64,000 nt of DNA from Amblyornis subalaris (lineage: Eukaryota > Chordata > Aves > Passeriformes > Ptilonorhynchidae), in assembly GCA_018881555.1 (NCBI GenBank), contig JACAXG010000025.1:6517899-6581898 (forward strand). The letters are read 5' to 3'. The position numbers and the translations under genes are program-made. The notes under the pieces were generated by a model, which was given only the letters and a program-made list of their open reading frames with translations, was not told the origin of the DNA and made no database searches. Numbering within the stretch: the stretch's first letter is position 1; each line of letters opens with the position of its first letter. Of the stretch, positions 22,960-35,900 are shown in pieces.

Positions 22960-23688
22960 CGAGAGGGTGGGAAGGTTTAGATTTTCCTTTTTTTCTTAAA
23001 GGGCGGGTGGAAGAGAAAACAGACCCTGGAGCCAGTTTTCCTCTTGTGTCAGAGCTTGAAAGCGCTCCAGCGTCTTCCTGCAGGCTGTTCAACTTCATCT
23101 ATCGTGTGTATGCATGTGCGTGTATATCTACTACATATATAGAGTACGTGTATGTGTGCGCGCCGTGTCCCGCCGGCGGCCCGGGCGGATGGGCAGCAGG
23201 AGCCGCCCCGCAGCGCCCCGCACCTCTGCACGCCGCCCCCGGCCCTCCGCAGCCCTCCCTCCGCGCAGCTGCTCCACGCCAGCCGCCGGGAGAGCACCCC
23301 GCGCCGCCGGGATCCGCGGCAGCTTTTGGCGAGGAGCGGAGCGGAGCGAGGGAGAGGCACAAAAGGGAAGGACGGAGGGAAAGTCCCTCCCACGCCCCCC
23401 TCCCCCAAGTTTATGATGGGGGTCCGGAGGAGCAGCGCTGNTCCGCGGCAACCGCTCGCCTGCTGAAAACTTGCTGCTCCGCTTTTTGGGTAAAGTTGAT
23501 GCTTATTGTGGCTTTTCATTGTGCTTTTTATTCTTTTTTTTTTCCTCCTCTTCTCCGCTTTGGTCGGAGCTGCCCTGCGTCGGGGGCGGGGGGTGTGTGT
23601 GTGAGGGAGGGTACAGATTTTGTGAGGGTCTCTCCCCGCAGCGGGTGCCCGAGTGGGGCCCGTCCCGTGTGTCCCCCCCACCTCGCAG
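22960..23688 (+). other. Probable 5' exon (likely untranslated) ending at a strong splice donor
   Basis: The sequence CTCGCAG|GTGAGC gives a near-consensus donor, GT at 23689-23690, inside the CpG island. The exon start is not determinable; 22960 is only a guess that includes the region after the main GC peak. Short ATG frames occur, for example at 23413 (closing after about 17 codons) and at 23499 with a weak Kozak context (T at -3). The latter is open for about 63 codons through the donor and starts hydrophobic (MLIVAFHCAFYSFFF). I read the exon as 5' UTR with upstream frames, but a short coding start cannot be excluded. No partner acceptor exon is confidently found in the next 40 kb. Confidence 0.45.
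23103..23163. repeat. Alternating purine-pyrimidine tract (Z-DNA-prone)
   Basis: Two blocks of strict purine-pyrimidine alternation, 23103-23127 (CG/TG/TA steps) and 23145-23163 (ending GTGTGCGCGC), flank a short TA-rich break. Alternating CG and TG steps favour left-handed DNA under negative supercoiling, which is expected next to an active start site. Confidence 0.7.
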
Positions 23689-24121
23689 GTGAGCGGGGAG
23701 GATGCGGCCGCGCGTGTGTCTGATGTGTGCCCCCCCCCCCTCCACGTCCAGACTCCTCCGGGACCGTTCCTCCATGGCCATTGTTTTTCCCGGGGGCTAC
23801 GGTGACAGTCCCAGCCCCGGGCCGCTGCCGGGACCGCCTTGCCCCGGGTCCCGGAGGACGGCCGGGCTCCCCAAAGCCAGCATTGAGTTTGTCTTTTTTT
23901 AAACAGAAAAATGAAGTTACCCCTTCTCCTCCTTGTCATCCCCCCCTCCGGGAGGGGCAATCTTTCGACAAGTATATTTGCTGAGGAATTTAAAAAATTC
24001 CCTGCTGCAACTTGATCCCTGTGTGATGAGGAGCGGCTTGGAGAGACCCGGACTCCAATCCTATTAAGGACTTAGAGAGTTGAGAGTTTTTCCCCCGGAC
24101 TCGGTGGCTTTAAAACAATCA

Positions 24122-24143
24122 GGGAGGAGGGGAGGGAGATGGG
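24122..24143 (+). repeat. G-quadruplex motif
   Basis: G runs at 24122-24124, 24129-24132, 24134-24136 and 24141-24143 with loops of 4, 1 and 4 bases satisfy the usual quadruplex pattern. It lies about 430 bases after the splice donor, so it would be in the start of the first intron. Confidence 0.7.
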
Positions 24144-24270
24144 CTCATCTAGATGCCTTTTCTGCCTCGAGTGATTGCCATCATTTCCTGGGAAACCTGA
24201 CTTTTCCAGCGCGGGGGCTTAGGATGATTTATCGATGGTCCTGCTGCCAGCTTTCCCGATGTTTACGGGC

Positions 24271-24293
24271 TTATTTATTTATTTATTCATTTA
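24271..24293. repeat. TTTA microsatellite
   Basis: About five units of TTTA in the 3' flank of the CpG island. Confidence 0.85.
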
Positions 24294-24640
24294 GCTAACC
24301 TGCAGTTTGGGCTTCAAAACTTCCCGGGCCGGGGCTGCGGCTTGGCCGCGGGTGCGGTGCGCTCAGAGCGGTGCCCCCTCCGCGGGGTCGGGACCCGGCT
24401 CGGCCCCCCAGTACATGGAGCGGGTGACCAAATGTCCGGGCGTGGGGGGTCACCACCGGCCGAGCCAGCAAAACTTGTGTCTTCCTATAGCTGCCCTCGC
24501 AATTCATCCTGCTCCAGGTGCTGGAAAACTTTGTGCGCATAGAAATTAGCATTTTATTGGCGTATCGTGTTTATATTTTTACAGCCACAGATAAAGGCAC
24601 TAGTTGTAAAATCTTGAAACCTTGTCCACCCCCTGCCAAT

Positions 24641-24660
24641 CCCCCCCCTTTTTTTTTTCT
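24641..24660. repeat. C8 T11 homopyrimidine tract
   Basis: Eight C followed by eleven T at the downstream edge of the island. Homopyrimidine tract with possible triplex potential. Confidence 0.85.
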
Positions 24661-25530
24661 CTGAACTGAGGCTCTTGGGATGTACAAGAATTTGAAAGTA
24701 AGCGTTTGACTAGCATGTGCATAAAACAGCATTTAAACAAATATTGTATTGGCATGTACCGTGGAGTTGGTGCCAAAAAAGTTAAGTAAATAAGCCATGA
24801 AATTCAAAATACACACAAGTGAAATAGACTGATTTGTTCTAAGACCTGCTGATTTTATCTGTTCTAGCTACCTTGCTTTAAGAAAAACTTCGGGGTTTTT
24901 GAGGGGGTTTGAGGGTTTGTTTTTTTTAGTTCTAAACATAATACACTTAATTTCATTAGAAAAGAAACTACATTCACCTGGAAAAGAGGATCCTGCTAAA
25001 TAATTAAATAATTGTTTATGCTCCTGGGATGTTTGAAATACATGATAATTGCTGCATACAGCAGCTACAGTTGGTGAATTGGTTTGGTTGAACTTTTCTG
25101 ATGGGCGGTAATTTGTATTTTGGCTGGAACTTCAGGAAATGTTGACACCTGTCAAACTTTGAATTGCAATAAAAATGTTGTATTTAATGTTATTGCAAAA
25201 CTGACAACTTTTAAGAAGTGAATGAAATTCATTATGGCTTTTCCACTGTAAACAACTATTGGAAATTTATCATTTGGTTGAATGTGTGACCTATCTGTAG
25301 CACTGAAAAGTGCCTCATTCACTGAAGATGAACTTGTTAATCTATGGGTATGTGTATATCCAACCTCTGGTGTGTGTTTGTGAAACAGTTGGATCTTTAA
25401 AGCAAGTAGAGGTAAGATTCGCTTCATCTTGAATGTTGTTATTGCTTAAAGTATGTGACTTTGAAGTGCCCAGAAATGCAACTGCTGTTTCTTCAAAGGA
25501 AAACAGATCTCGAGGACTGTTTCCAACTTC

Positions 25531-25563
25531 CTTTCCTTTCAGTGTCTTTTTTTTTTTTTCCAG
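25531..25563 (+). other. Candidate 3' splice site
   Basis: A long pyrimidine run ending TTTTTTTTCCAG at 25563 is followed by a frame starting ATG (MSKGMYTDGQILFVLG) that closes after 25 codons. No convincing donor follows. This may be only a T-rich tract. Confidence 0.15.
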
Positions 25564-28500
25564 TATGTCAAAGGGGATGTATACAGATGGACAAATACTG
25601 TTTGTGTTAGGTCATTCAATTAGAGAAAAATTAGAGCCATAGAAGAATTTGAACTAGATGCATATGCCAATATAAATCTAGCATAATTTCATTGAAGCTG
25701 CTCCAGGTTATACTTGGATAAAAGAGAACAGAACTTGACCTCAGATATCCAATAGCAGCTTGCATTCCCAAATGTCACACTGAACACCGAAGTCACATTT
25801 AGAAAAGACAGCCTTTTGGTTGCATGTATATAATGACCAGTATTTTTGCCATTGTTTTGAAAACCAGTTTGAACTTTTATGTCAAAGAACCATTTCTGAC
25901 TATTGTAATGATCTTACAGGTTTATACCACAACTTCCCTTTCAGTGGCACAGTTGTATAGAAGCTGCACAGGCTCTGGGGCTGTGTGATCAGCTCTGTAC
26001 AGAAAGGGTTATGTGATCACTACAGCGTTGTATGACTTGAAAATATGTTTTTCATGATCTTGATACTTTATTTCTATTGAGAGCGTTTGAATTTTGCTAG
26101 TGAGTTTTCCAGTCCTCTGACNCCCATCTTTCTTTTATTTAAGGATAGAGCAGAGCATATGACCTAATAGTGATTGCATTATCCTCATTCTCTGTTTGCA
26201 AGTACGGAGGACACTTGGTTAACTGCCTGCCCCCGTTTTTGGTGGCCTACTGTAAGCCGGTTGTTTGCCCTGTAGTCTGAAAGGTACACAGATACTTCAT
26301 GCTTTTGTACTCTGAGAAGTGCTCTGTTCATATAGTGAAGTTTCCAGTGCAGATTAGTGAAGGCAGTGGATTCAGTAAGCAGTCACCAAAATCTGTATGT
26401 ATTTGTGCAGCAAACACCTATCTATTGCCCCATCACAAAGCCTCCACTTAATAATCTGGCCAAGGATTTCAAGGCAGTGAGTTTTTTCAAAGAAGCTACT
26501 TAGGAACATTAGATGTGACTATAGCATCAAACTAATTAGTTGCCACTCCATTTCTATGAAGCTTCCAGGGCTTTATAGAAATGCAATATTTGCACTTCTC
26601 ACTTGCTGCTAAGGCATTGAGGTTAAGCAGTTCTCTGCTTTTTGTCCGCTTTCTTACTGATGGGAAAGATTCCAGGGCATTGTTCAAGAGCTGCACAACC
26701 CCCTTATGTACCTGAGTAAATATTTTAAACAGTTGCACATTTGGACAACTTGCCACAAAGCGTTAAGTGGTATTTAGGGTTTGCTTCAGCTCTGTTGCCA
26801 GGACCCTTTTAAAGAAAACCGAAACAACAGGAGGTATTTGGGAATTAATTAATGCAACAGTAAATAAAAGAATAGCAAAGAGTGAATCCTAGTATGAGTG
26901 ATGGCAAAAAGGCATTGTGTTAGAAGGTAAATAATACATGTGTGCCTGTGCATATCTGTGTATGTGTACGCACTTTTGTGTGCATGCATGGAATATGCAC
27001 AGTTCCTGAACTGTGTATACAGCAGATTCCATACATGTGCATCTTCTAGAAACTAACTGGTGTTTGGTGTAAAAGNAATGAGAATTGCATCTTGCATGGC
27101 AGTCTTGATAGTCCAAGAGGCAAAATTGCAGGTTTCTCTTGTGAACAAGTGACTGGAATGGAAATACTGGGTAATTAGGTCAAATTTTCTAGAGACCAGT
27201 TCCAGTTGAGAGTGAATACATGTTAGATGTGTATAGTCCAGGAGAGGCCACAGAACTTTTCTTCATTCACACTTGGCTGCTGTAAAACCACACACCATAT
27301 ACCCTTTAACTTCTTNTAAACAAAACAAACTAAAGCTGAAATGTGTTGCACAAAAGGAACAGGAAAGTTGTCCTTTAATTCAGAAGTTCAGAGCTGTTCA
27401 GGATTTGCGAATATTTAGTTCCACAGAAAAAGAGGCCTTGGTGCCTGGAAGTGGACACCCAAATTAGAAAAAAATTGAAAATAGGCTCCCTTGCCACCCA
27501 TTGTAATGAGTGGAAGCGTTTCTGATACTGTCATGGGCATGACTGCCCAAATACATTAGTCACTGGTGAATCTTTTCTCATCGTTTCACAATTACTCGCA
27601 ATTGGCTGTCACCTTTCTGCAATTATAAATATTCTAACAGGAAACAATACAAATTAGAACTGTAGGTACCAGGATCTTTGTACTGGATGTATTTCTTTTT
27701 ACTTTCTAAGTGTTCTTTTTCATATGAAAAGAGTCTTGCAGCTTTATCCTTATTCAAGTCTTTTCTTTTTGTATCTACTGGGGAGAAAACCATTAATTTT
27801 GAGGAATGGTGAGAGTAAGCCTTAAGCTGTCTTTGACATTTTAGTTTAACTTGAATAGGTTAATTTTTTTTTTTTTTAAAAGAAAACAAGTTGGTGGGAA
27901 GTGTGTTTTAACTGTGAGCGCCCGATTTCGACCATTAGCATAAGAAAAAAAGTTTTAGTGCATTTACTATTGTATTGAATGAAGAGTTCCAACAGTCAGG
28001 GAAAAGAAAGTAAAAGGCTGTAAAGAAATGATGGTCTATTCAGATTATTCAGCAGCCCAGAGCTCTGGTCATCTGCCTCTGAAATCTGTGATCGGGATAT
28101 CACTTTTATCTTCCTGTGCCTTTCTCTCGCCTTTTTCACATGTTCACTTTTGTCAAGGTTTATTGATCACGTTTTCTTCTCTGCAAATCTGTGGAAAATT
28201 TAATGAACCAAAAACAACTGAGAAATAAAAGGAACTTTTTATTCATTAGCCACTAGATTGAATTTTGTTCTATAGTCACTACCCTCTTGCCTCCCGTGTG
28301 CCTCATTGTGTCACTCCTGCAGCAGTTACAGTATGTACAGTGGGGATGGCTGCATTATTAATTCTCTTCCAGAGAAAAGTTTGTTGAAAGTTGTGAACTC
28401 ATGGCAGCCCCAGCCTTGCTCCTTGGCTCTTCTCTGCCTTCCTGACATTCAGATTCTTGATTGTGGTGCTTCTGTCACTAAATACCTTTAAGTGTGTATT

Positions 28501-29898
28501 CCNCAGAGCATTTACCTCTTCAAGAATTAAATGTATTTGCTGCCTAGCAATTAAACCCAAATTTAAATGATTGCAGATTAGTAGTAGTTATTTACAGTCC
28601 TGATTGTTTTGGTGCTGTGATCCTTGTTCATTACACATCTGCTTTGCCGTGGTGCTGCCCCAGAGTGCTTTGTGATGCAAATGCTTTTGTTAACTTACAA
28701 ATAGTTTCAGTATCTAGATCATCTCAGGTGACATATTTAAGTCGATTCTTTTTTCCCAGATGGACTTAAAAAGCTGTAATTAAATGTGGCTTCCAGTATG
28801 ATTAAGCTTTGCTAACATTTTCCATGGAACGATTTACTTGAACTCTGGCACTTTCTGAACCTGTCACTAGGAGATTTTTCAATAAATGCCCCTTTTAACA
28901 TTAATTTCATTTCATTTAGTGCAGCTTGTAAGTGTAGGGAAACGAGTTAAGATGAAGCATATATCTGCCTGAGAGATTACTTGGGGGTTTCTTGATTCTA
29001 AAGAACTTTACTGCTACCCTATGTTAAATGCTAAGGTGTAAATCCCAGGGGAAGGAAAACCGTAGAGTTCTGTAGAATAGTCCCAAATATTCTCCTAATG
29101 AATAGTAGCATCAGTCCTTATACTTTTTAAGGGATGAGCTAAAAGCCACGAAAGGGACTCTGGACTTGAGCTTGTAATTTCAGCTACGGTGATGGCACAT
29201 CTGTGACTGCCTCTGTTTTTGTGTGCGTGGAGTGACTCTCTATTCTGAAGGAGTACACACCTGCAATCTTAGACTGCCTGTAAATCTAGACAAAGGACTT
29301 TGTGCCCAGCAGAATGAACCCTGCTGGGAAAATCTGGGATTCTGGTTGGGGTTGGGGGGAAAGGTTATAAAAAGTCTTCTATTCCCTGTGAAATGTGGGA
29401 TTTTAGTGTAGATAACTCATTCAGATTAAACTGATGAAATCTCCCCAGAGGAAGATACCTTCTCNGGAATGCTGCGCTGCGCAGCAGAAGCTGGTGTGGG
29501 TCCAGCCCCTCAGAGATGAGCACCCTGTGGTCACAGTCCCTCACCCCTGCCATTAGGTGGCAAGTACCCCCAGCAGGGGATCGGCTGGTTCTTCCCAGAA
29601 TCTGCAAGGGATGGTCAGCTGAACAGCTTACTGCAGTAGCAGAGGAAAAACTTCCCGTGTTACAAATGCAATTCAGAAGACTGGAGATGCTGTGATGTTA
29701 CAGTGCTGTGGCTTATACTGTCACTAGGAGCTTTAAATATCCAGTCCCTGTAAATTAAATCCTGTTTTGTTTACATATCCTGTGCATTTTATATTCTACT
29801 CAAGCAAGCAGATCACCTGGAAATTGTTTAGCACTGTATTAAGCAGTTTGATTCTGTCTCTAAAATTGATTGAAAACTCCTTGAAAACATCCCACCAA

Positions 29899-29921
29899 TT
29901 TTTTTTTTTTTTTTTTCTCAG
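29899..29921 (+). other. Candidate 3' splice site after an 18-T run
   Basis: T18 then CTCAG, with a possible branch site (ATTGAT) about 50 bases before. The next 32 codons are open in one frame (LESGIPSWNQYIAPFHADLW) and then stop. No partner donor; could be a terminal exon or chance. Confidence 0.18.
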
Positions 29922-32900
29922 CTTGGAAAGTGGCATTCCTAGCTGGAATCAGTATATTGCTCCCTTCCATGCTGACCTGTGGAGCTCTATTAGAGCCCTT
30001 TTATCACACCGTCTTTAAAAGCAAAGTCTGTTGATTGCAGCGGTGTTAAAAGAGCATCAGTTCCCAACACCAAGATCGCTCCTTTTCAGAGCAATGCTCA
30101 GCAATGCCCCTTTGTGCGGTGGACAATGCAATAAGTCAGACGGGACTTTCTGAGCCACCTCTATAAGGAACTGTAAGGGCTGCTGAAGTACACTTGTGTT
30201 AAGTTGAATTGATTGAAATTTAATGGCTGTTAGTAGCTATGAATGGTAATGATTTTCTAGAGTATCTTCACCATGCTTGACATTAATAACTGGAGAGTGT
30301 GTATGTGTGACGCTAGTATGTTATTCATTTTTAAAAATGCTTTCTCCCAGCCCTCTTTCCCATAATTTAGTTGTTTTGATGCTTCAGGAAAAAAAAAAAT
30401 CTTGGGCTTCGAAGAGCACGTACATCTTGTCAACATAATTTTGTGCTCAAGATTTTTATTTTTTCCAATTCTAACATAAATCAGACTACAATATAGTGAG
30501 CGTGATGAATTTGTTTTACATGCCATCATGAATTAATGTTATGCAAATAAAAGCTTTACAGGTGCCATGATTTACTTAATAATTTCAAGTTCTAATATTT
30601 AAGCTCATTCATTATGTTTGAGTAAAAAAAAACAACACAGCATGTTCATATTTTAAAACGTGAAATGTGAGATTTGTGTGCATTTGCTGTATGTAGTTGC
30701 TGTGTAAGCACATTTGATGGCTAAGAAAGAATCAATCAGTGTTCGCATTCGGCATCCTATGCCTGTAGATGTAACAGAGACATTTCAAAGAGAATAATCA
30801 AATATTTGTGTGTAAGGAGAGGAGGATGGTGGTAAAACATCCTTCATGGACACAAAGAAGCAGAAGACTGCCAAAGTAAAGTTTTTTTGGCCTTCAAAAT
30901 TTGAGCAGGGCAGCACGATTTTGCTATGCAAAGTGGCCTTTATTTCATCCTGAGCCGTGTGCTCGCAGACCTGCCGCCTTCGCCGCATGGTGAGGATGAG
31001 CCGAGGAGCTGGTGAGAGCTGTAGGCATCCTGGGTCAAAGGTGAATGCGAATGTGATCGCAGGGTTTTCAGGCTTTGATATAATTTTTAGTGTGCTTCCC
31101 AAAGGCTAAGGACAAGGGGGAGAAAGTTTGACACATAAATACATCTTGAATCTCTGAAGATAAGAATAGATTTTGACTTTATTTCTCAAAAATTGAGGTC
31201 ACAGTGGTCTGATGACAGGCTGAAAGCCCATCACTCAGGTTTTTTTCTGCTTCTTACTTTTCTTTTTTTTTTTTTCCCAAATGAACAGACAGATTCTTAT
31301 TTTTGATACATTGTACACATTGAGTTAGTGACAGCATATTCAAGTTTTGAAGTTTGTTGCCNCAGGATCAAGGTTTAGCACCAACATTCAAGCCTCTCTG
31401 CCCAGGTAGTAGTAATTTTACTGATAATGCCACAAAATAATCAAAGCTCTTAAATCTAGGAACAGTGAATTAAAAGTGAGTCTTTACAAAATGCATTTCC
31501 TCCATGCAACAGGACCACGTGTTTCTGTGATTGCTACAGCTCATAGTTACAGCAGTAGGCTCAAAAATTGGTCCTTGACCTCTTCATCCCAGGGGACCAT
31601 TGGCCAGGGAGCAGAGTGGTACTTGGCTTTTAGTAATTTTGACAACTTCTCCTTTTGCTCTGTGTTCTTGAGGAACTCAGAGGAGAAGTTCATTTGGATG
31701 CGCCATTCAGGCCAAGGCTTTAGCTGGGTGTTAAAGGGCCATTTGGGAAGTGGCACACAGTGTATGTACCGTGATCAAGTTAATTATGTTGCTTTGGCAA
31801 CCCCAGCTTTGGTATTTCCTGGCTAAGACTCGTTGATGGAGTCATATTCCAATATCTGGCGTCATCAACACTAAAATGTTTTACACAACAAAGTCAGTTT
31901 TATAAAAAATTAGCAGAAAAAAGAGAGGATTTTTTTCTGAGAGTGCTAACAATTCATTGTTTTACAGGCTTTGTGTTGAAGTAAGTTTCTATTTAGAATT
32001 TTAAAATACAATTCCATTGTAGGAAATACAGTAGCAATATAATTGCTTTTCCAGTGGNGTCCAANTGATTGTTTTAGAATTCCTTTTGTGGAGAATTTCA
32101 GCATTTTGAGGTTTTGTTTCAATTCACAATAAGTCAGATTTGGAAATCTTAAATTTCTTTGTAACTGCAGTAACTGTATTCCTAACTTTGCTCTTTGTTT
32201 CTGAGAACTTCAAGGGAACACAGGGCTGAGCACAGCGCATGTGTTGCTGAACTGTGTCCATGGCCAATTTTTTCATCTTTGATTTATTGTGTGTGTTGTT
32301 GGGGTCTTTTCCCCTCTTTTTTCAGAGAAAAGGGAATGAAGGAGAAAATATTGTGCATGTTGGGCTTGCATTATCTCAGCAAATCTTGCACCTATTTACA
32401 GACCCTGCTGCAGCACTCTAAATCTCCATTTTCTATTTGAGAAAATGTTCCTACTTCTGCATTTTACTCCAAGGCCTCTGGCAGGGCTTGCTAAAATTTA
32501 AACTATGCATTGGACTTCTTCTGAGAAATTCGCTGGTGCTGGAGGTGAGTTCATCCCTCTGGGACAAAGCAGGGGGAAGTGGGTGGTGAAAGGCAGGTCT
32601 GGATCTGTGTTGAGGGGACGGGGATGAAACGGGGCAGTGCTGGCAGCTGCTGGAGGTTGCACCATTCTCCCAGGAGCGTGCAAGGTGAGCGATCCTCCTC
32701 TTCTCCTTTCCAGAGGGCATTACCAAGGTGCAGATGGCAGGGGGATCTTTGCCAATGCGTTTGTTTCCTTTAATCTCTTCTCAGGGTAGAGACACCCAAG
32801 AGCCAGACTCCATCCAAGNTCTTGTAGATGGGAGATGAGATGGGGTTTTTTGGTAGAGAGGAACTCCTTGCCTGTGAGCTGGTCTTGCTTTCTGCTGCCC

Positions 32901-35900
32901 ATTCTGGACTGGCCCATTTTGGGTGACCTTGGATTCCTCTGCACCCAAGTTGATGGCTTGCCAGGGAGGCACTGCCTCAGATTAGGCTGGAAACTTTCAG
33001 TGCATTGGGTGCAGTCAGGCAACGACATGCTCCAGCTATCAGGCTGAAGAAAGGGGGCACAAAACAACTTGGAACCCCTAACTCTGGTCTTTTTGGTGTC
33101 TTCCTCTTTTGCTGTTGAAAATGCAACTTTGCAGCCTAAGGGGACCTCCTGGCATCACCCCACTCCCTCCTCCTGTCACTGCATGTGGGGTAACCAGCAC
33201 ATTCATCGGGTTTACCAGGATCAAGTGTCCAGTGGAAGCAAAGAAGGCAACTGCTGGGTTTGTCCTCTTCAAAATGACTTTTCCCTGTTTCCTCAGCCAC
33301 TCTCTTCTCCTGGTGTGCTGCAGCCTAGGGTCTGCCACCTTGGGCTGGCTGTATGTTAGCCCTGCTGCAATGAAGGGGGAGCAGTTGGGGTTTATTTTCT
33401 GGTTTATTTATTTTCCTCTCTTGCCGTGTGTTGTTGGTTGCTAGGATGAGATCTGTGGTCCTGGTGTGCCTTCTGGGTGTGCTAAACCACTCGTCCCATG
33501 AACCTCCCATGTAGGCTGGACTGGGAGTCCTTGGTGCAGCAGTTCAAACAAAGTGCAGTGCTGCAGGTGCTCTTTTGCTGGCTGATTGCTTCAAATGTCA
33601 CACCTATCCTCAGCTTAGCGTCTGCGCTATTTCAACATCTCATGTGAGCTAATGCAGTTTAGGCATTGCCCGTTTCTCTCCCTGGAGGTTACAGATTTCC
33701 AGACACCCTTGAGATGGAGTTTTAAGGTCATTGGTGGCACTTTTAGGTCACAGAACTGCACGACCTTGTCTTCTTGCCAGCTAATCAAATGACTAATTAG
33801 TTCTTATAGTGCTGCTGTTATCTTCTTCTCTAGTTTTGGTTCAGCTCTGCAGGATGAAGCCTGCCTAGGAGATGACATCTGAGAATTATTTGATTGGAAA
33901 TTTAGAGGCAGATATGGTCAAGAGACTCCATATGAGCAATCACTGGTGCCTGTGTTACTCTCTGTACCTCAACTCATCCACATGTGTTAAAGTATCTGTC
34001 AAAGCACAGTATTTAAAAACAGCCCTCCTATAAGCCTTTCTATGATTATGGCAGTAAAGACACAAAATACACAGCACTTTCAATTCCATTGTAATTTGGG
34101 TAATTTCCACAAGANTGTATTTTTAACAGAGGTAGCTGTGTACATGTATTTTAATTTATTTTAATCTACAAGCATTTTTACATCAGAGCAGTTTATCCTG
34201 CACCCTCTAAAGTGCTGAAAAATAGGGACTTGGGCAGTGCAAACCTTTGTGTGTATCACAGCCACATTAACCCACTTTATTTCCCACTTTCCTCAGGTGT
34301 TTGTGGCATCTGGTTGTGACAGATGCTTTCTGATAAAGCCTTCAGATCAACATGCCTTTGGAGACATCAGTGCTCTGTGTTGGTACTTGCAGACTGCTGT
34401 ATCCAAATACTCTTCTTTAATTGTCTTATTAAGTAGAGAATTAAGCTCTGTGCTTTGACTGTTTTGGTGCCAGTGATTCTTATTGCAGGCTTTGGCACGG
34501 CACCACGTTGTGTTTTAAAGAGACAGCATCACTTTAATGATGTGGGAATTGAGTTGGAGGGTAAAAATCTGCTGAGAAAATGGCTGACTGAAAGTACGGT
34601 ACGTAAAATCTGATTTTATGTTCTTCCTCTCAGACTATTAGGTGGGGGGTTTAGTTCAAATGCCTGTGATGATTTAAGAAATAAAAAGCAGAAATTCTCG
34701 CTGCTGCCAGACCGCAGGCTCCTCAGCGCCAGACTTGCAGACAAATGTCACATGTTGCTGTATGTTTTGAAAGCATACCATGTGTTATTCTTTAGCTGTC
34801 TCAGTCTTCCCCCCCAGCTATATCATCTTCCTCCTAGCCAATCTCATGGAAAAACTTCTAATGAAAAAAACTTTCCTCTTCCCCCCCATCCAGCACAGAC
34901 CCCAGGATGTGTTCCCCTGTACCTGATGCTCCACGTGAAGGTCTCTGCCCGCAAACTTGCAGAAGTGATTTTAACTTGACTTTGTGTAACTCTGCCTCTT
35001 ATGCTTTAAATCAGGCACTTTTGACACTGATATTGCAGCTTATGTTGTGCGTTAGGATCAAGGGCTCACAAATGACTAAACATATGGTTAAAACTTTTTT
35101 TTGTGAAATATAATATGTTTCAGTTTAACTCGGCTGTGGGTCTAGATAACAAACCTCCACAGTTTGCCATTAGAATAATTGCATTTCCAGAAACAATTTT
35201 TTACTCCTTCTTTTCTACTGTCTTGGATTAATGTTTCCTCCAGCTAATGACAGGACTGGACATGCAAACTGGATTAGAGCATAGTGTGAGTAGTATGAGC
35301 AGAAAATGCTGGCATCTCACTTTATTGCCTACAAGGTTAAGCGGTTTACTGTGAGGTCGCAAGAAGTAAACTGAAAGCAAACAGGCAGATTAATCCAGAT
35401 CTCTTGGGTTCCTCCAATGACGAGAGCGGCTCCCAGNGCATTCGCCTCTAAAATGTTTTGCCCGTCCCCCCAGCCCACAGCGATGGAGCTTTCCCACTTA
35501 CAGCCAACTTGCGTTTAGATGGNAGGTCAGAGTCCAGCCACCCCTCAGCTACCTGGATGTCACTCCAGCAGTGTGGCCACGGGATGCCGCTCCTCCTCCT
35601 GGTCTGCGGTGCCAGGATGAACGTGGCAGAAAAGTTGGCAGCAGCAGCCTGGCGCTGTGGCACTCGTGAATGGTAAAGGCTGCTTCACATTAGAGCTGCT
35701 CCCCGGGGCTGCCTCCTGCGGGAGGTCTGCTCCCGATTTCAGCGGGGGTAGGAAGCAGCCAGCGCTTGTGCTCANCATCTCTCTTAAGTTCACTGCACCA
35801 AAAAAAAAAGGCTACTCAGGAAAGCTGCTTCTGGGGTTTCTGCAAAAAAGAGCGTTGAGGTGGTCCAGTGGCAGAACTTCAGATCACATCTCTGATGAGC

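Larger units (their letters stand above)
22400..24450 (+). promoter_or_regulatory. CpG island, probable promoter of a plus-strand gene
   Basis: About 2 kb of very GC- and CpG-rich sequence, densest at 22470-23900, in an otherwise CpG-poor window. Sp1/KLF-type boxes occur at 22551-22560 (GGGGCGGGGG), 23001-23007 (GGGCGGG) and 23582-23593. No canonical TATA box is placed to suggest a single start, so dispersed initiation is likely. Orientation is taken from the strong plus-strand donor at 23688/23689; no comparable minus-strand donor was seen. Two G-quadruplex motifs and an alternating purine-pyrimidine tract lie inside. Such islands usually mark promoters of broadly expressed or developmental genes; the gene itself is not identifiable here. 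Confidence 0.8.
24451..29921. other. Probable intronic stretch, no exon recognised
   Basis: AT-rich sequence with few repeats. It includes a GT/CA-rich alternating segment (26934-27000) and a T14 run (27864-27877). Acceptor-like pyrimidine tracts end at 25563 and 29921 (separate entries). Donor-like GAG|GTAAGA near 25410 lies in a segment closed in all frames. No repeat family was recognised here. Confidence 0.45.

Noticed and set aside
22506..23723. 405-codon open frame across the CpG island, and long minus frames at 22442-23098 and 23049-23960
   Set aside because: They span Ns, overlap each other on both strands and consist of Pro/Arg/Ala/Gly-rich low-complexity translation. GC-rich DNA has few stop codons; no domain is visible and the strong donor at 23688 would cut the plus frame.
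29550..29563. Fourth CTCF-like match (CCATTAGGTGGCAA)
   Set aside because: Only 12 of 14 positions fit, with mismatches at informative bases; not strong enough to list.
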